Shown here: positions 1-10,786 of the stretch, piece by piece
Layout: every line of letters starts with the position of its first letter
How positions within the stretch are numbered: position 1 is the first letter of the stretch
Assembly: GCF_014191985.1 (NCBI RefSeq)
Contig: NZ_JACHXI010000013.1
Span: forward strand, 49,315 to 113,314
Source: Azomonas macrocytogenes
GTDB lineage: Bacteria > Pseudomonadota > Gammaproteobacteria > Pseudomonadales > Pseudomonadaceae
DNA length: 64,000 bases
Direction: 5' to 3'
Notes under the pieces: model-generated
Told to the model about the DNA's origin: nothing
Databases searched by the model: none
What the model saw: the letters and a program-made list of their open reading frames with translations, nothing else
Position numbers and translations under genes: made by a program

Positions 1-70
1 GCAGGACCAGCATGGCCACCAGCAGCTTGCGGCCGACCGGAAGGTTTTCAAGGCGCTGGCGCAAAGTCAT
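1..70 (-). CDS. Partial N-terminus of a membrane sensor protein
   Basis: The gene runs off the left edge; only about 23 codons are visible, starting at the ATG complement at 68–70. The product begins MTLRQRLENLPVGRKLL and continues into a hydrophobic run, which is the cytoplasmic lead and first membrane helix typical of sensor kinases and chemoreceptors. It lies immediately upstream of panE on the same strand, the place where P. aeruginosa carries a two-component sensor (PA4398, recalled). The sensor assignment therefore rests on position and on the N-terminal hydrophobic pattern, not on catalytic motifs. Confidence 0.6.
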   Translation of the reverse strand, partial: MTLRQRLENLPVGRKLLVAMLVL

Positions 71-103
71 TCACCCTCCGGGACAGGTGAGGCGGATGGC
101 CAC

Positions 104-1971
<1,868 letters not shown>

Positions 1972-2099
1972 GATTCCGATCCTGCCAATCAAGGACGAGA
2001 CTTGCTTGTCCAACCGTTATAATGATCGTTCCTTTCAACCCATCGAAAAGCCGGGTACGCCAGGTTCCGTCCTGTCACACCCCGCTCTGGAGAGATTCC

Positions 2100-2579
2100 A
2101 TGCCTTCGTTCGACGTGGTGTCCGAACTGGACAAGCACGAAGTCACCAACGCAGTGGACAATGCCGCCAAGGAGCTTGACCGCCGTTACGACCTGCGTGG
2201 CAAGGGCAGCTTCGAGCTGAAGGAGCTGACCGTCAGTCTGACTGCCGAAGCCGACTTCATGCTGGAGCAGATGCTCGATATCCTGCGCAACAACCTGGTC
2301 AAGCGCAAGGTCGATATCCAATGCCTGGAATGCAAGGACTCGTATGCTTCAGGCAAAGTAGTCAAACAGGAAGTGACCTTGCGTGAAGGTATCGACAAGG
2401 ACCTGGCGAAAAAGATCGTCGCTTACATCAAGGATACCAAGCTGAAGGTCCAGGCAGCGATCCAGGGTGAGCAGGTGCGAGTGACTGGCAAGAAGCGTGA
2501 CGATTTGCAGGAAGCCATCGCCGCACTGCGCGCCAGGGATTTCGAGATGCCGCTACAGTTCAACAACTTCCGCGATTGA
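2100..2579 (+). CDS. yajQ: YajQ family nucleotide-binding protein
   Basis: A 159-residue cytoplasmic protein starting [19 protein letters not shown], the highly conserved family N-terminus, and ending with the family motif around [12 protein letters not shown]. The start at 2100 was chosen over upstream in-frame codons because family members begin at MPSFD and the GGAGAG Shine-Dalgarno lies just before it. YajQ/XC_3703-type proteins bind c-di-GMP and nucleic acids and act as effectors in virulence and phage transcription in relatives. The gene is transcribed divergently from the degenerate GGDEF regulator/panE operon, which is suggestive given the shared c-di-GMP theme. A TATAAT lies at 2018–2023 but lacks a good −35. 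Confidence 0.95.
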   Translation: MPSFDVVSELDKHEVTNAVDNAAKELDRRYDLRGKGSFELKELTVSLTAEADFMLEQMLDILRNNLVKRKVDIQCLECKDSYASGKVVKQEVTLREGIDKDLAKKIVAYIKDTKLKVQAAIQGEQVRVTGKKRDDLQEAIAALRARDFEMPLQFNNFRD

Positions 2580-2623
2580 TGCCATGCCTGGCCGGCTGCG
2601 CAGGCCAGGCACAAGCGGCCGGA

Positions 2624-4339
2624 TCAGGGGTCGGTTTCTCCAGCCAATACCTGTTCACCGCGCTTGTCCAAGGGTTTTGGCCCCCAACCCCATTGCCAGG
2701 CGATCAGTAGTAGCGTCGGTACCCCGAGCAGGGTGGTGAGCAGAAAAAACTCCTTGTAGCCGAGCGCTTCCACCATCACGCCCGAATACCCGCCCAGCAG
2801 CCGGGGCAACAGCATCATCAGCGAGCTGAGCAGGGCATATTGGCTGGCCGAGAACTTCAGGTTGGTCAGGCTCGACAGATAGGCGATGAATGCCGTGGAG
2901 GCGAGTCCGGCGCTGAAATTGTCGAACGAGATGGTCATGATCAGCATCTGCAGGTTGGCACCCATGTCCACCAGCAGGAGGAACAGCAGGTTCGTCGCTG
3001 CCGAGGCGGCGCCGCCGAGGAACAGGATCGGCAGGATGTGGAAGCGCACGATCAGCACACCGCCTGCACCGGCACCGAGCAGCGTCATGATCAGGCCGAA
3101 CACCTTGCTCACGCTGGCAATCTGTTCCTTGGTGAAGCCCTGGTCGATATAGAACACATTGGCCATTACCCCCATGACCGTGTCAGACATCCGATAGGTG
3201 GCGATCAATCCCAGCAGCAGAGTCGCCTGCCAGCGATAGCGCAGCATGAATTCGGTGATTGGTGACATCACCGGCCCCATCAGGATACGGCCGGGAGCCG
3301 ACAGGCAGATGGCGCAGATCAGCAGGTACATGAGGCCGCGCGGCCAATAACCGCCATAAAACGCCTGGGTCATGCCGGTGAACGAGATCAGCAGAATAAT
3401 CAGCACGATCACCGAGACACCCTGATGCGCGAAGTCCGTGTGTTCGGGGCCGGAACACTGGCGCTGGCGCCGACGCGCATCTTTCAGAATGTGCCGTACC
3501 GGCACCAGCAAACTGCGGCCGTTGCTGGACAGCGAGCCGGCAATGAACAGCGCGTAGAGTGTAGCTCGTGGCCAGGCCTGATCCATCAAGGCATTGACCA
3601 TCGCCGGAAAGGAAATCAGCAGGATCAGCAGCAGGCCGATAGCGGCCAACTGGTGGTTGAAGCTGTAGAACGTAGCTCCAGGGGGCAGGGGATCGGCCTT
3701 CGGCTCGCGGATCACCAGGCTGGTGACCAGGCCCGGTAGAATCAGCAGGGCGAAGGCGAGGTAGGTCATGGTCCAGGCGGCTTGATCGTAGACCAGGTCA
3801 CTCGACCCCAACCAGTCGGCGATGAAGAGTGCACCGGCGCTGGCTAGCAGCATGGCGACCCGGTAACCAGTCATGTAGCAGGCAGCCAGGGTGGCTTGCA
3901 GCCGATCTTCGGCGATTTCCAGCCGATAAGCGTCGATGGCGATATCCTGGGTGGCTGATGAAAAAGACACCATGACGGCAAAGGCAATCAGTAGAGCCAG
4001 GTTGTGTTGCGGGTTGCACAGCGCCATGCCTGCCAGGCCGATGGCGATCAGCGCTTGCGACAAAACCAGCCAGGAACGGCGTCGGCCCAAGCTGCCGATC
4101 CAGGGCAGGCGCCACTGGTCGAGCATGGGCGACCAGACCCATTTGAAGGCATAAGCCAGGCTGATCCAGCTGGCATAGCCAATGGTTTCCCGTGAAACGC
4201 CAGCCTCGCGCAGCCAGACCGAAAGTGTGGAAAAAACCAGTACTGCAGGGAGGCCAGCGGCAAAACCCAGTAGCAGCAGGGTCAATGAGGCAGGACTGGC
4301 ATAGACAGCCAGTGCTTCGCGCCAGGATCTAACGGACAT
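2624..4339 (-). CDS. ampG: AmpG muropeptide permease
   Basis: A 571-residue MFS-type inner-membrane permease with about 12–14 predicted helices spread over the whole length. It begins MSVRSWREALAVYASPASLTLLLLGFAAGLP, a typical AmpG start. It imports GlcNAc-anhydroMurNAc peptides from the periplasm for cell-wall recycling and so controls ampC beta-lactamase induction in pseudomonads. It has the longer, Pseudomonas-type form of AmpG (E. coli is about 490 residues). It is convergent with yajQ, 44 bp apart; the MscS-type gene that I recall between the two in P. aeruginosa is absent. Confidence 0.93.
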   Translation of the reverse strand: MSVRSWREALAVYASPASLTLLLLGFAAGLPAVLVFSTLSVWLREAGVSRETIGYASWISLAYAFKWVWSPMLDQWRLPWIGSLGRRRSWLVLSQALIAIGLAGMALCNPQHNLALLIAFAVMVSFSSATQDIAIDAYRLEIAEDRLQATLAACYMTGYRVAMLLASAGALFIADWLGSSDLVYDQAAWTMTYLAFALLILPGLVTSLVIREPKADPLPPGATFYSFNHQLAAIGLLLILLISFPAMVNALMDQAWPRATLYALFIAGSLSSNGRSLLVPVRHILKDARRRQRQCSGPEHTDFAHQGVSVIVLIILLISFTGMTQAFYGGYWPRGLMYLLICAICLSAPGRILMGPVMSPITEFMLRYRWQATLLLGLIATYRMSDTVMGVMANVFYIDQGFTKEQIASVSKVFGLIMTLLGAGAGGVLIVRFHILPILFLGGAASAATNLLFLLLVDMGANLQMLIMTISFDNFSAGLASTAFIAYLSSLTNLKFSASQYALLSSLMMLLPRLLGGYSGVMVEALGYKEFFLLTTLLGVPTLLLIAWQWGWGPKPLDKRGEQVLAGETDP

Positions 4340-4713
4340 AGGGCCAGAGCAGGTCGGTTGGAATAAACGTACACTCTAACCGGTGCGATCCATGGAATGC
4401 CAGCAGTGGTTGCACGTACCGCGGATAATCTGGCTGTCTGGATTTTTTAGTAAAATCAGTATGTTAAAGATATTTTTGGGAAATTTCTTTTAAATCAAAT
4501 GGTTGGTTGTATGACACAGCTGCTTGAATATTCACCTGTACAAGCATCGGCGATGTAGGCAATGGTCGGCTTGAAAGCGGGCTCTTTAGCCGTCACCATT
4601 AATGACTTGAGCGAATCATCCGGTTACAGCCGTTTTCAATTCAGGGGCTTGAATTCGCTGCGGCTTGTCGTCACTTAGCGTAGACCGGAAGCTGCTCTTC
4701 CGAGGAATCAACG
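4340..4713. other. Intergenic region between ampG and fxsA
   Basis: 374 bp, AT-richer than its surroundings, between the divergent ampG and fxsA starts. It must hold the promoters of both. I see no RNA gene, no repeat and no credible open frame. Only the GAGG-type ribosome site just before fxsA is clear. Confidence 0.6.
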
Positions 4714-5169
4714 ATGCAGATCCTTTTTCTCTTCCTCCTTTTTCCGCTGGCCGAACTGGCACTGCTGATCAGGGTTGGTAGTTCGATCGGGGTACTGCCC
4801 ACCTTGCTGCTGCTGGTGTTGAGTGGGGTGGTTGGTATTCTGTTGATGCGTCTGGCCGGCTTCGCCACGGCCTGGCGTGCCCGTGAAAGCCTCGCCCGTG
4901 GACAATTGCCCGAGCGTGAAATGCTGCAAGGAGTCGTCATCGCGGTGGCGGGCGGGTTGTTGTTGCTGCCTGGTTTTCTGAGTGACCTGCTGGCCTTGCT
5001 GGTACTTTTTCCGCCGTCTCGTCGGCTTATGCTGACGTTCTTGCAGAGGCGTATCGAAGCCAAAATGCAACGCCAGCCACCGTTCGACAAGCAGACAAAT
5101 TCCCCACCGGGCGCCGAGCATCATCGTCCCGAGGTAATCGAGGGCGAATGGGAGCGCAAGGACAAGTAA
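4714..5169 (+). CDS. fxsA: FxsA family membrane protein
   Basis: A 151-residue inner-membrane protein with N-terminal hydrophobic helices (MQILFLFLLFPLAELALL, then VLPTLLLLVLSGVVGILLM, and a third near residues 75–95). A hydrophilic, charged C-terminal tail ends EVIEGEWERKDK, a family hallmark. In E. coli overproduction of FxsA relieves exclusion of phage T7 in F-plasmid cells; its normal role is unclear. It sits just upstream of groES-groEL as in other pseudomonads, separated by a strong hairpin terminator, so it is probably its own transcription unit. Confidence 0.92.
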   Translation: MQILFLFLLFPLAELALLIRVGSSIGVLPTLLLLVLSGVVGILLMRLAGFATAWRARESLARGQLPEREMLQGVVIAVAGGLLLLPGFLSDLLALLVLFPPSRRLMLTFLQRRIEAKMQRQPPFDKQTNSPPGAEHHRPEVIEGEWERKDK

Positions 5170-5193
5170 TTGTTCTCTGCCGTATTGATCCTG

Positions 5194-5220
5194 GAACCGG
5201 CATGCTTGGCATGCCGGTTC
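5194..5220 (+). terminator. Rho-independent terminator after fxsA
   Basis: A perfect 12-bp inverted repeat (GAACCGGCATGC, loop TTG, GCATGCCGGTTC) is followed by TGTTTT. It separates fxsA from the heat-shock operon. Confidence 0.75.
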
Positions 5221-5251
5221 TGTTTTGGATAGCAAAAAAAACCTGAGCGCC

Positions 5252-5280
5252 CCTTGAAATAACTCTTGCAGCCCGCATGT
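5252..5280 (+). promoter_or_regulatory. Heat-shock (sigma-32) promoter of groESL
   Basis: CCTTGAAA at 5252–5259 matches the sigma-32 −35 element. CCCGCATGT at 5272–5280 matches the −10 consensus CCCCATNT apart from one base. The spacing of 12 bp is slightly short but plausible. It lies about 150 bp upstream of groES with no other gene between, as expected for RpoH control of the chaperonin operon. The call is from motif reading only. Confidence 0.65.
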
Positions 5281-5426
5281 AGCGGTCACCGAAAGGTCGC
5301 TGTCAAAAAACGACAGTCCGTAATCACGCGGTTCGCCCTGCGAGCCGCGACCGGCCAGGCCGGATTTGCCAACCAGCCGATGGAGTGGCCATCGGTATGA
5401 AACCCTTCAGTAAGGAGAGATCGACA

Positions 5427-5720
5427 ATGAAGCTTCGTCCTCTGCATGACCGCGTCGTGATCCGTCGCAGCGAAGAAGAAACCAAGACCGCTGGCGGTAT
5501 CGTCCTGCCGGGTTCCGCAGCCGAGAAGCCCAACCGTGGTGAAATCGTGGCGGTCGGTACTGGTCGCGTGCTGGACAATGGCGAAGTGCGTCAGTTGGCC
5601 GTCAAGGTCGGTGACAAAGTGGTATTCGGCCCATACTCCGGCAGCAATACCGTCAAGGTCGACGGCGAAGACCTGCTGGTCATGGGCGAGAGTGAAATTC
5701 TCGCAGTCATCGAAGCCTGA
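5427..5720 (+). CDS. groES: Co-chaperonin GroES (Cpn10)
   Basis: A 97-residue protein starting [18 protein letters not shown]. It contains the mobile loop ([16 protein letters not shown]) that docks on GroEL, and the family C-terminus around [15 protein letters not shown]. It forms the heptameric lid of the folding chamber. The start is fixed by a strong AAGGAGAG ribosome site at about 5411–5418. It is co-transcribed with groEL 42 bp downstream and likely driven by the heat-shock promoter at 5252–5280. Confidence 0.98.
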   Translation: MKLRPLHDRVVIRRSEEETKTAGGIVLPGSAAEKPNRGEIVAVGTGRVLDNGEVRQLAVKVGDKVVFGPYSGSNTVKVDGEDLLVMGESEILAVIEA

Positions 5721-5750
5721 TATCCGGCGAATCTCCATAAACAAGATTGA

Positions 5751-7403
<1,653 letters not shown>

Positions 7404-7424
7404 GCCGGTTCATTCTCCGAGATG

Positions 7425-7454
7425 AAAAAAGCCCCGTTCGCGGGGCTTTTTTTT
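7425..7454 (+). terminator. Rho-independent terminator of groESL
   Basis: The hairpin AAAAGCCCCG–TTCG–CGGGGCTTTT with a UUCG-type tetraloop is followed by a run of eight T, 21 bp after the groEL stop. A textbook intrinsic terminator. Confidence 0.95.
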
Positions 7455-7623
7455 CGAGCGCTTGCCAGCCGTTGGTGCATGCCTGCAGAGTAAGTCAGCT
7501 CGGTGGTCCAAAAGGCATTTCGGTCGCATTCCCCGCTCGGCCTAAATAAAAAATCAAGTAATGCAGATGCTTAAGTTCATCTGAAGGCAAGCTGTCCTGC
7601 GTAGGTGAGCACAGGAGGAAAAT

Positions 7624-8295
7624 ATGCGAATTCTTCTCGTTGAGGATAACAAAGATATCCTTGCCAATCTCGTCGACTATCTGGAGCTCAAGGGTTACAC
7701 GGTGGATTGTGCGCAGGATGGTTTGAATGGGCTGCATCTGGCAGCGACCCAGCATTTTGACTTGATCGTCCTGGATGTGATGTTGCCTGGCCTGGATGGC
7801 TACAGCCTATGCCAGCGTTTGCGCGAAGAGGCGCGCAAGGACACACCGATCATCATGCTGACAGCGCGCGATGCCCTGGATGATCGCTTGCTCGGCTTCA
7901 AATCGGGGGCGGACGATTACCTGCTCAAGCCATTCGCCCTCTCGGAGCTGGCTGCCCGTATTGAGGCTATTATTCGTCGCTCTCAAGGAGGCGGCAAACG
8001 TCTGCTTTCGGTGGCCGATTTGACCTACGATCTGGAGACCCTGGAAGTTACCCGTGCCGGCCGCGCCCTGAAAATCAACCCCATCGGTCTGAAACTGCTG
8101 GCACTGCTCATGCAAAAAAGCCCACATCTGGTACGGCGCGAAGTACTCGAAGAGGCATTATGGGGTGATGATTGCCCTGACAGTGACAGTCTGCGTAGTC
8201 ATGTTCATCAGTTGCGTCAGGTAGTGGATAAACCCTTTCCGAGTGTTTTATTGCATACGGTGCACGGTCTCGGATACCGGTTGGCAGAGCAGTGA
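7624..8295 (+). CDS. colR: Response regulator ColR (OmpR/PhoB family)
   Basis: A 223-residue DNA-binding response regulator. The receiver domain is at 1–115 (MRILLVEDNKDIL, phospho-acceptor Asp in LIVLDVMLP, Lys in YLLKPFALSEL), and a winged-helix output domain follows at about 130–220 (SDSLRSHVHQLRQVVDKPF, HTVHGLGYRL). The sequence agrees closely with what I recall of Pseudomonas ColR, which responds to excess Zn/Fe/Mn and controls membrane-lipid and LPS-modifying genes. It overlaps the sensor gene (GTGA) and is followed by an inaA-type gene as in other pseudomonads. Confidence 0.92.
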   Translation: MRILLVEDNKDILANLVDYLELKGYTVDCAQDGLNGLHLAATQHFDLIVLDVMLPGLDGYSLCQRLREEARKDTPIIMLTARDALDDRLLGFKSGADDYLLKPFALSELAARIEAIIRRSQGGGKRLLSVADLTYDLETLEVTRAGRALKINPIGLKLLALLMQKSPHLVRREVLEEALWGDDCPDSDSLRSHVHQLRQVVDKPFPSVLLHTVHGLGYRLAEQ

Positions 8296-9584
8296 CAGAA
8301 TATAAGTCGAGCCTGGCACAACGGATCGTCATCGCTTTCGTGGTGATGGCTGTTCTTGTGGCCGGGGCTTTCGCCGTGGGGATCGTAACTGCTGTCCATT
8401 TGGTCGAGGAACGGCTGATTTCTGCAGAATTGGAAAGCGATCTGGATCTGTTGCTGAAGGCCAGGGACCCCAAGGAGTTGCATCTGGCAACCCGTGCCAA
8501 TCAGTTCTTTTATTTCTCCGGGGGAGAAGGAAGATTTGCGATTCCCGACGATCTCGCAGAGCTGGGCGAGGGTTTTCATGAGGTGCTGCGGGAGCCTTTT
8601 TTCTACCATGTCATGGTGAAGAAGGTCGGTGATCGTCGTTATGTCCTGATTCAGGATCAGAGCGATTTCGAGCGGCGTGAGCAAGTCATGTACGCCATCG
8701 TTCTGATCGGCTTTTTATTGTGCGTATTGCTGGCGACTATGCTGGGCTGGCTATTGGGCCGCAAGGTTCTGGAGCCGGTGGCGCGACTGGCGCGACAGGT
8801 GCGCCATCGTGATCAGTTGCTGGCCCTGGCACCACCCCTGGCACTCGATTATGCGCCGGACGAGGTTGGTCAACTGGCTGCTGCCTTCGACGAAACCTTG
8901 ACTCAGTTGCGTCAGGCGCTACAGCGCGAGCAATTGTTCACCAGCGATGTCAGCCATGAGCTGCGAACGCCTTTGATGGTGCTGGCCAGTTCCTGCGAGT
9001 TGTTACTGGTCAATCCGATACTGGATGAGCGTGCCCGCAAGCAAGTGGAACGTATCTCCCGGGCCAGCGCCAATATGCAGAAACTGGTCGAAACCTTCCT
9101 CCAGCTGGCACGCGCCGAAAGCGGACAAACCAATGGCGTGTCGAAGGTTTCCTTGCAGGAAGTCGCCGACGAACTGGTGCTGGAATGGCGCGCGGCCATC
9201 GAAGCCAAAGGGCTGTGCCTGGAATATATTTCCAGCGACTATACGTCGGGTTTGTATAACGGGTCGTTTCTCCGCTCGATTCTCGGCAATCTCCTACGCA
9301 ATGCCCTGCATTACTGTGACAGCGGCTATATCCGCCTGACCCTGCAGGCAGACGGTTTTGTCGTGGAGGATAGTGGTGCCGGCATTCCGCAGGATTTGCA
9401 CGAGACGGTATTCGACTCTTTTGTGCGCGGCAATCGTGAGCGTGGCGATGGGCTGGGACTGGGCTTGTCGCTGGTGCGGCGGATTTGCCTACATGAAGGC
9501 TGGCATATCCAGCTGACGCCGGTTGTGCCGCATGGTTGCCGGTTCGCAGTCGATTTGCACGGCAAGCGTGCGGCTCGCTCCTGA
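8292..9584 (+). CDS. colS: Sensor histidine kinase ColS
   Basis: A 430-residue inner-membrane kinase starting at a GTG that overlaps the colR stop. It has TM1 at about 12–35, a small periplasmic domain of about 95 residues, TM2 at about 133–155, a HAMP-like linker, the phospho-acceptor box SDVSHELRTPL and a HATPase domain (NLLRNALHY; DSGAGIP; GLGLGLSLV). The periplasmic stretch DFERREQV retains the ExxE motif (E127, E130) known in ColS to sense Zn2+ and Fe3+. Together with colR it should adjust the envelope to metal stress. Motif and context agree well. Confidence 0.92.
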   Translation: MTEYKSSLAQRIVIAFVVMAVLVAGAFAVGIVTAVHLVEERLISAELESDLDLLLKARDPKELHLATRANQFFYFSGGEGRFAIPDDLAELGEGFHEVLREPFFYHVMVKKVGDRRYVLIQDQSDFERREQVMYAIVLIGFLLCVLLATMLGWLLGRKVLEPVARLARQVRHRDQLLALAPPLALDYAPDEVGQLAAAFDETLTQLRQALQREQLFTSDVSHELRTPLMVLASSCELLLVNPILDERARKQVERISRASANMQKLVETFLQLARAESGQTNGVSKVSLQEVADELVLEWRAAIEAKGLCLEYISSDYTSGLYNGSFLRSILGNLLRNALHYCDSGYIRLTLQADGFVVEDSGAGIPQDLHETVFDSFVRGNRERGDGLGLGLSLVRRICLHEGWHIQLTPVVPHGCRFAVDLHGKRAARS

Positions 9585-9752
9585 GTGGCGTTGGCTGTTC
9601 CGGTTTACTCTGCATTCATTGACGGATTCTTCACACAGGCTTGACCGGTGTATCACAATCGCTGTGCTCGAATCAGCCCATTGATGGATTCAGGCCGCCG
9701 CAGCTGTTTTGTGCCGTTACGGGGCGCTCAATCTCGCGTATACGGCGATAGA

Positions 9753-10721
9753 ATGAACGTTTTGCGAATCCCTCTTATAGCAAAGAGGGTCCCTCTACTG
9801 CGCAAGGTACGAGTAATGGGCAAGGCACCAACGACTGCTGGTCAACTCCTGCACATCAGCCCTTTCGATCAATGGTTGACGATTCCTGGAGAATGGGTCG
9901 AGCCGCCGAACGTGAAACGTGGCGGCGTGAGCGGTGTGCAGCGGCTGCACTGTAGCGATGGGCGTTTGCTGTATTCCAAGCAACAGACCAATTATTGCTA
10001 TCGAAGTCTGCGTCACCCGCTGGGTGAACCGACCATTCTGCGTGAAAACCGGGCGCTGCTGGCTTTTGCCGCACTGGGTATCGGTGTTCCCCAGGTCGTT
10101 TACTGCGGCGTTCGCTTGATCGAGAAACACCGGGATGCCTTGCTGATCACTGTGGCCCTGGAGGGATTCGACAGTTTGAAAGCCTGTTACGAGCGGGGCG
10201 ATCAACTGCAGTGGAGCGCGGCTCTGAAGGAGCATATCTTTCGCCAGCTTGGCCGAATGCTGTCCCGTTTGCATCGGGCGCGCTGGCAACATGGCGCCTT
10301 GTACGACAACCATGTTTTTCTGCGGGTTCGCCCTGACCAAAGCATAGAGCTGGCGCTGCTCGACCTGGAAAAAAGTCGCCGTCGCTTGTCACGTCGTCTT
10401 GCCGAGCGACATGACATGAGCAAGTTGCGGCGGCATTCCGCCTGGGGTGAAGATGAATGGCGCTGGTTGTGGCAGGGCTACCGGGAAACCGTTACTGCGG
10501 AACTGGAAACAAGAGAGCGGACAACATGCGCACCTTATTCAATATGCGAAAATTCTGCTTCGTCACACTATTCGGCTTCATCGCCATCGTCAGTGCTACC
10601 GCCGCAGAACGGCACAGTCCAGTTGTCACCGTCATTCCCGCCAGTGCATCCACCTACCGGCCACCCATCGCAAAAGCCTTATCAAAGGCAAGCGACGAAG
10701 TCGATTCACGGCGGCTGGTAA
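9753..10721 (+). CDS. inaA: InaA-like lipopolysaccharide kinase family protein
   Basis: 322 residues from the ATG at 9753; a later start at MGKAPTT (9816) is possible. The protein has the WaaP/InaA kinase fold: RGGVSGVQRL near the N-terminus, a Lys-containing strand, the catalytic loop region WQHGALYDNHVFL and a DLEKSRRRLSRR segment. Such proteins phosphorylate LPS core sugars or respond to weak acids. It follows colRS, matching the place of PA4378. The last ~60 residues (Ser/Pro/Gln-rich, from about ERTTCAPYS) overlap the next small gene in another frame and look like read-through past the ancestral stop. Confidence 0.8.
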   Translation: MNVLRIPLIAKRVPLLRKVRVMGKAPTTAGQLLHISPFDQWLTIPGEWVEPPNVKRGGVSGVQRLHCSDGRLLYSKQQTNYCYRSLRHPLGEPTILRENRALLAFAALGIGVPQVVYCGVRLIEKHRDALLITVALEGFDSLKACYERGDQLQWSAALKEHIFRQLGRMLSRLHRARWQHGALYDNHVFLRVRPDQSIELALLDLEKSRRRLSRRLAERHDMSKLRRHSAWGEDEWRWLWQGYRETVTAELETRERTTCAPYSICENSASSHYSASSPSSVLPPQNGTVQLSPSFPPVHPPTGHPSQKPYQRQATKSIHGGW

Positions 10722-10759
10722 CCTTGTTTCGTCTGGTGCAGAGTGTCGGCAGCCTCTGA
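10526..10759 (+). CDS. Small secreted protein of unknown function
   Basis: 77 residues starting MRTLFNMRKFCFVTLFGFIAIVSATAAERH, with a clear signal peptide and an AxA-type cleavage site (a second start at Met7, 10544, is possible). The mature part is about 48 residues with no recognised domain. It overlaps the 3' part of the inaA-like frame, which suggests that the inaA tail, and not this gene, is the abnormal reading. A GAGAGCGGACAACATG context gives a weak ribosome site. I do not recognise the family. Confidence 0.5.
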   Translation: MRTLFNMRKFCFVTLFGFIAIVSATAAERHSPVVTVIPASASTYRPPIAKALSKASDEVDSRRLVTLFRLVQSVGSL

Positions 10760-10786
10760 TTTGCAAGGCTGCCTATCGGTGCGCGG

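Noticed and set aside
2018..2023. TATAAT upstream of yajQ as a sigma-70 −10
   Set aside because: No acceptable −35 at 16–18 bp spacing, so I did not list it as a promoter.
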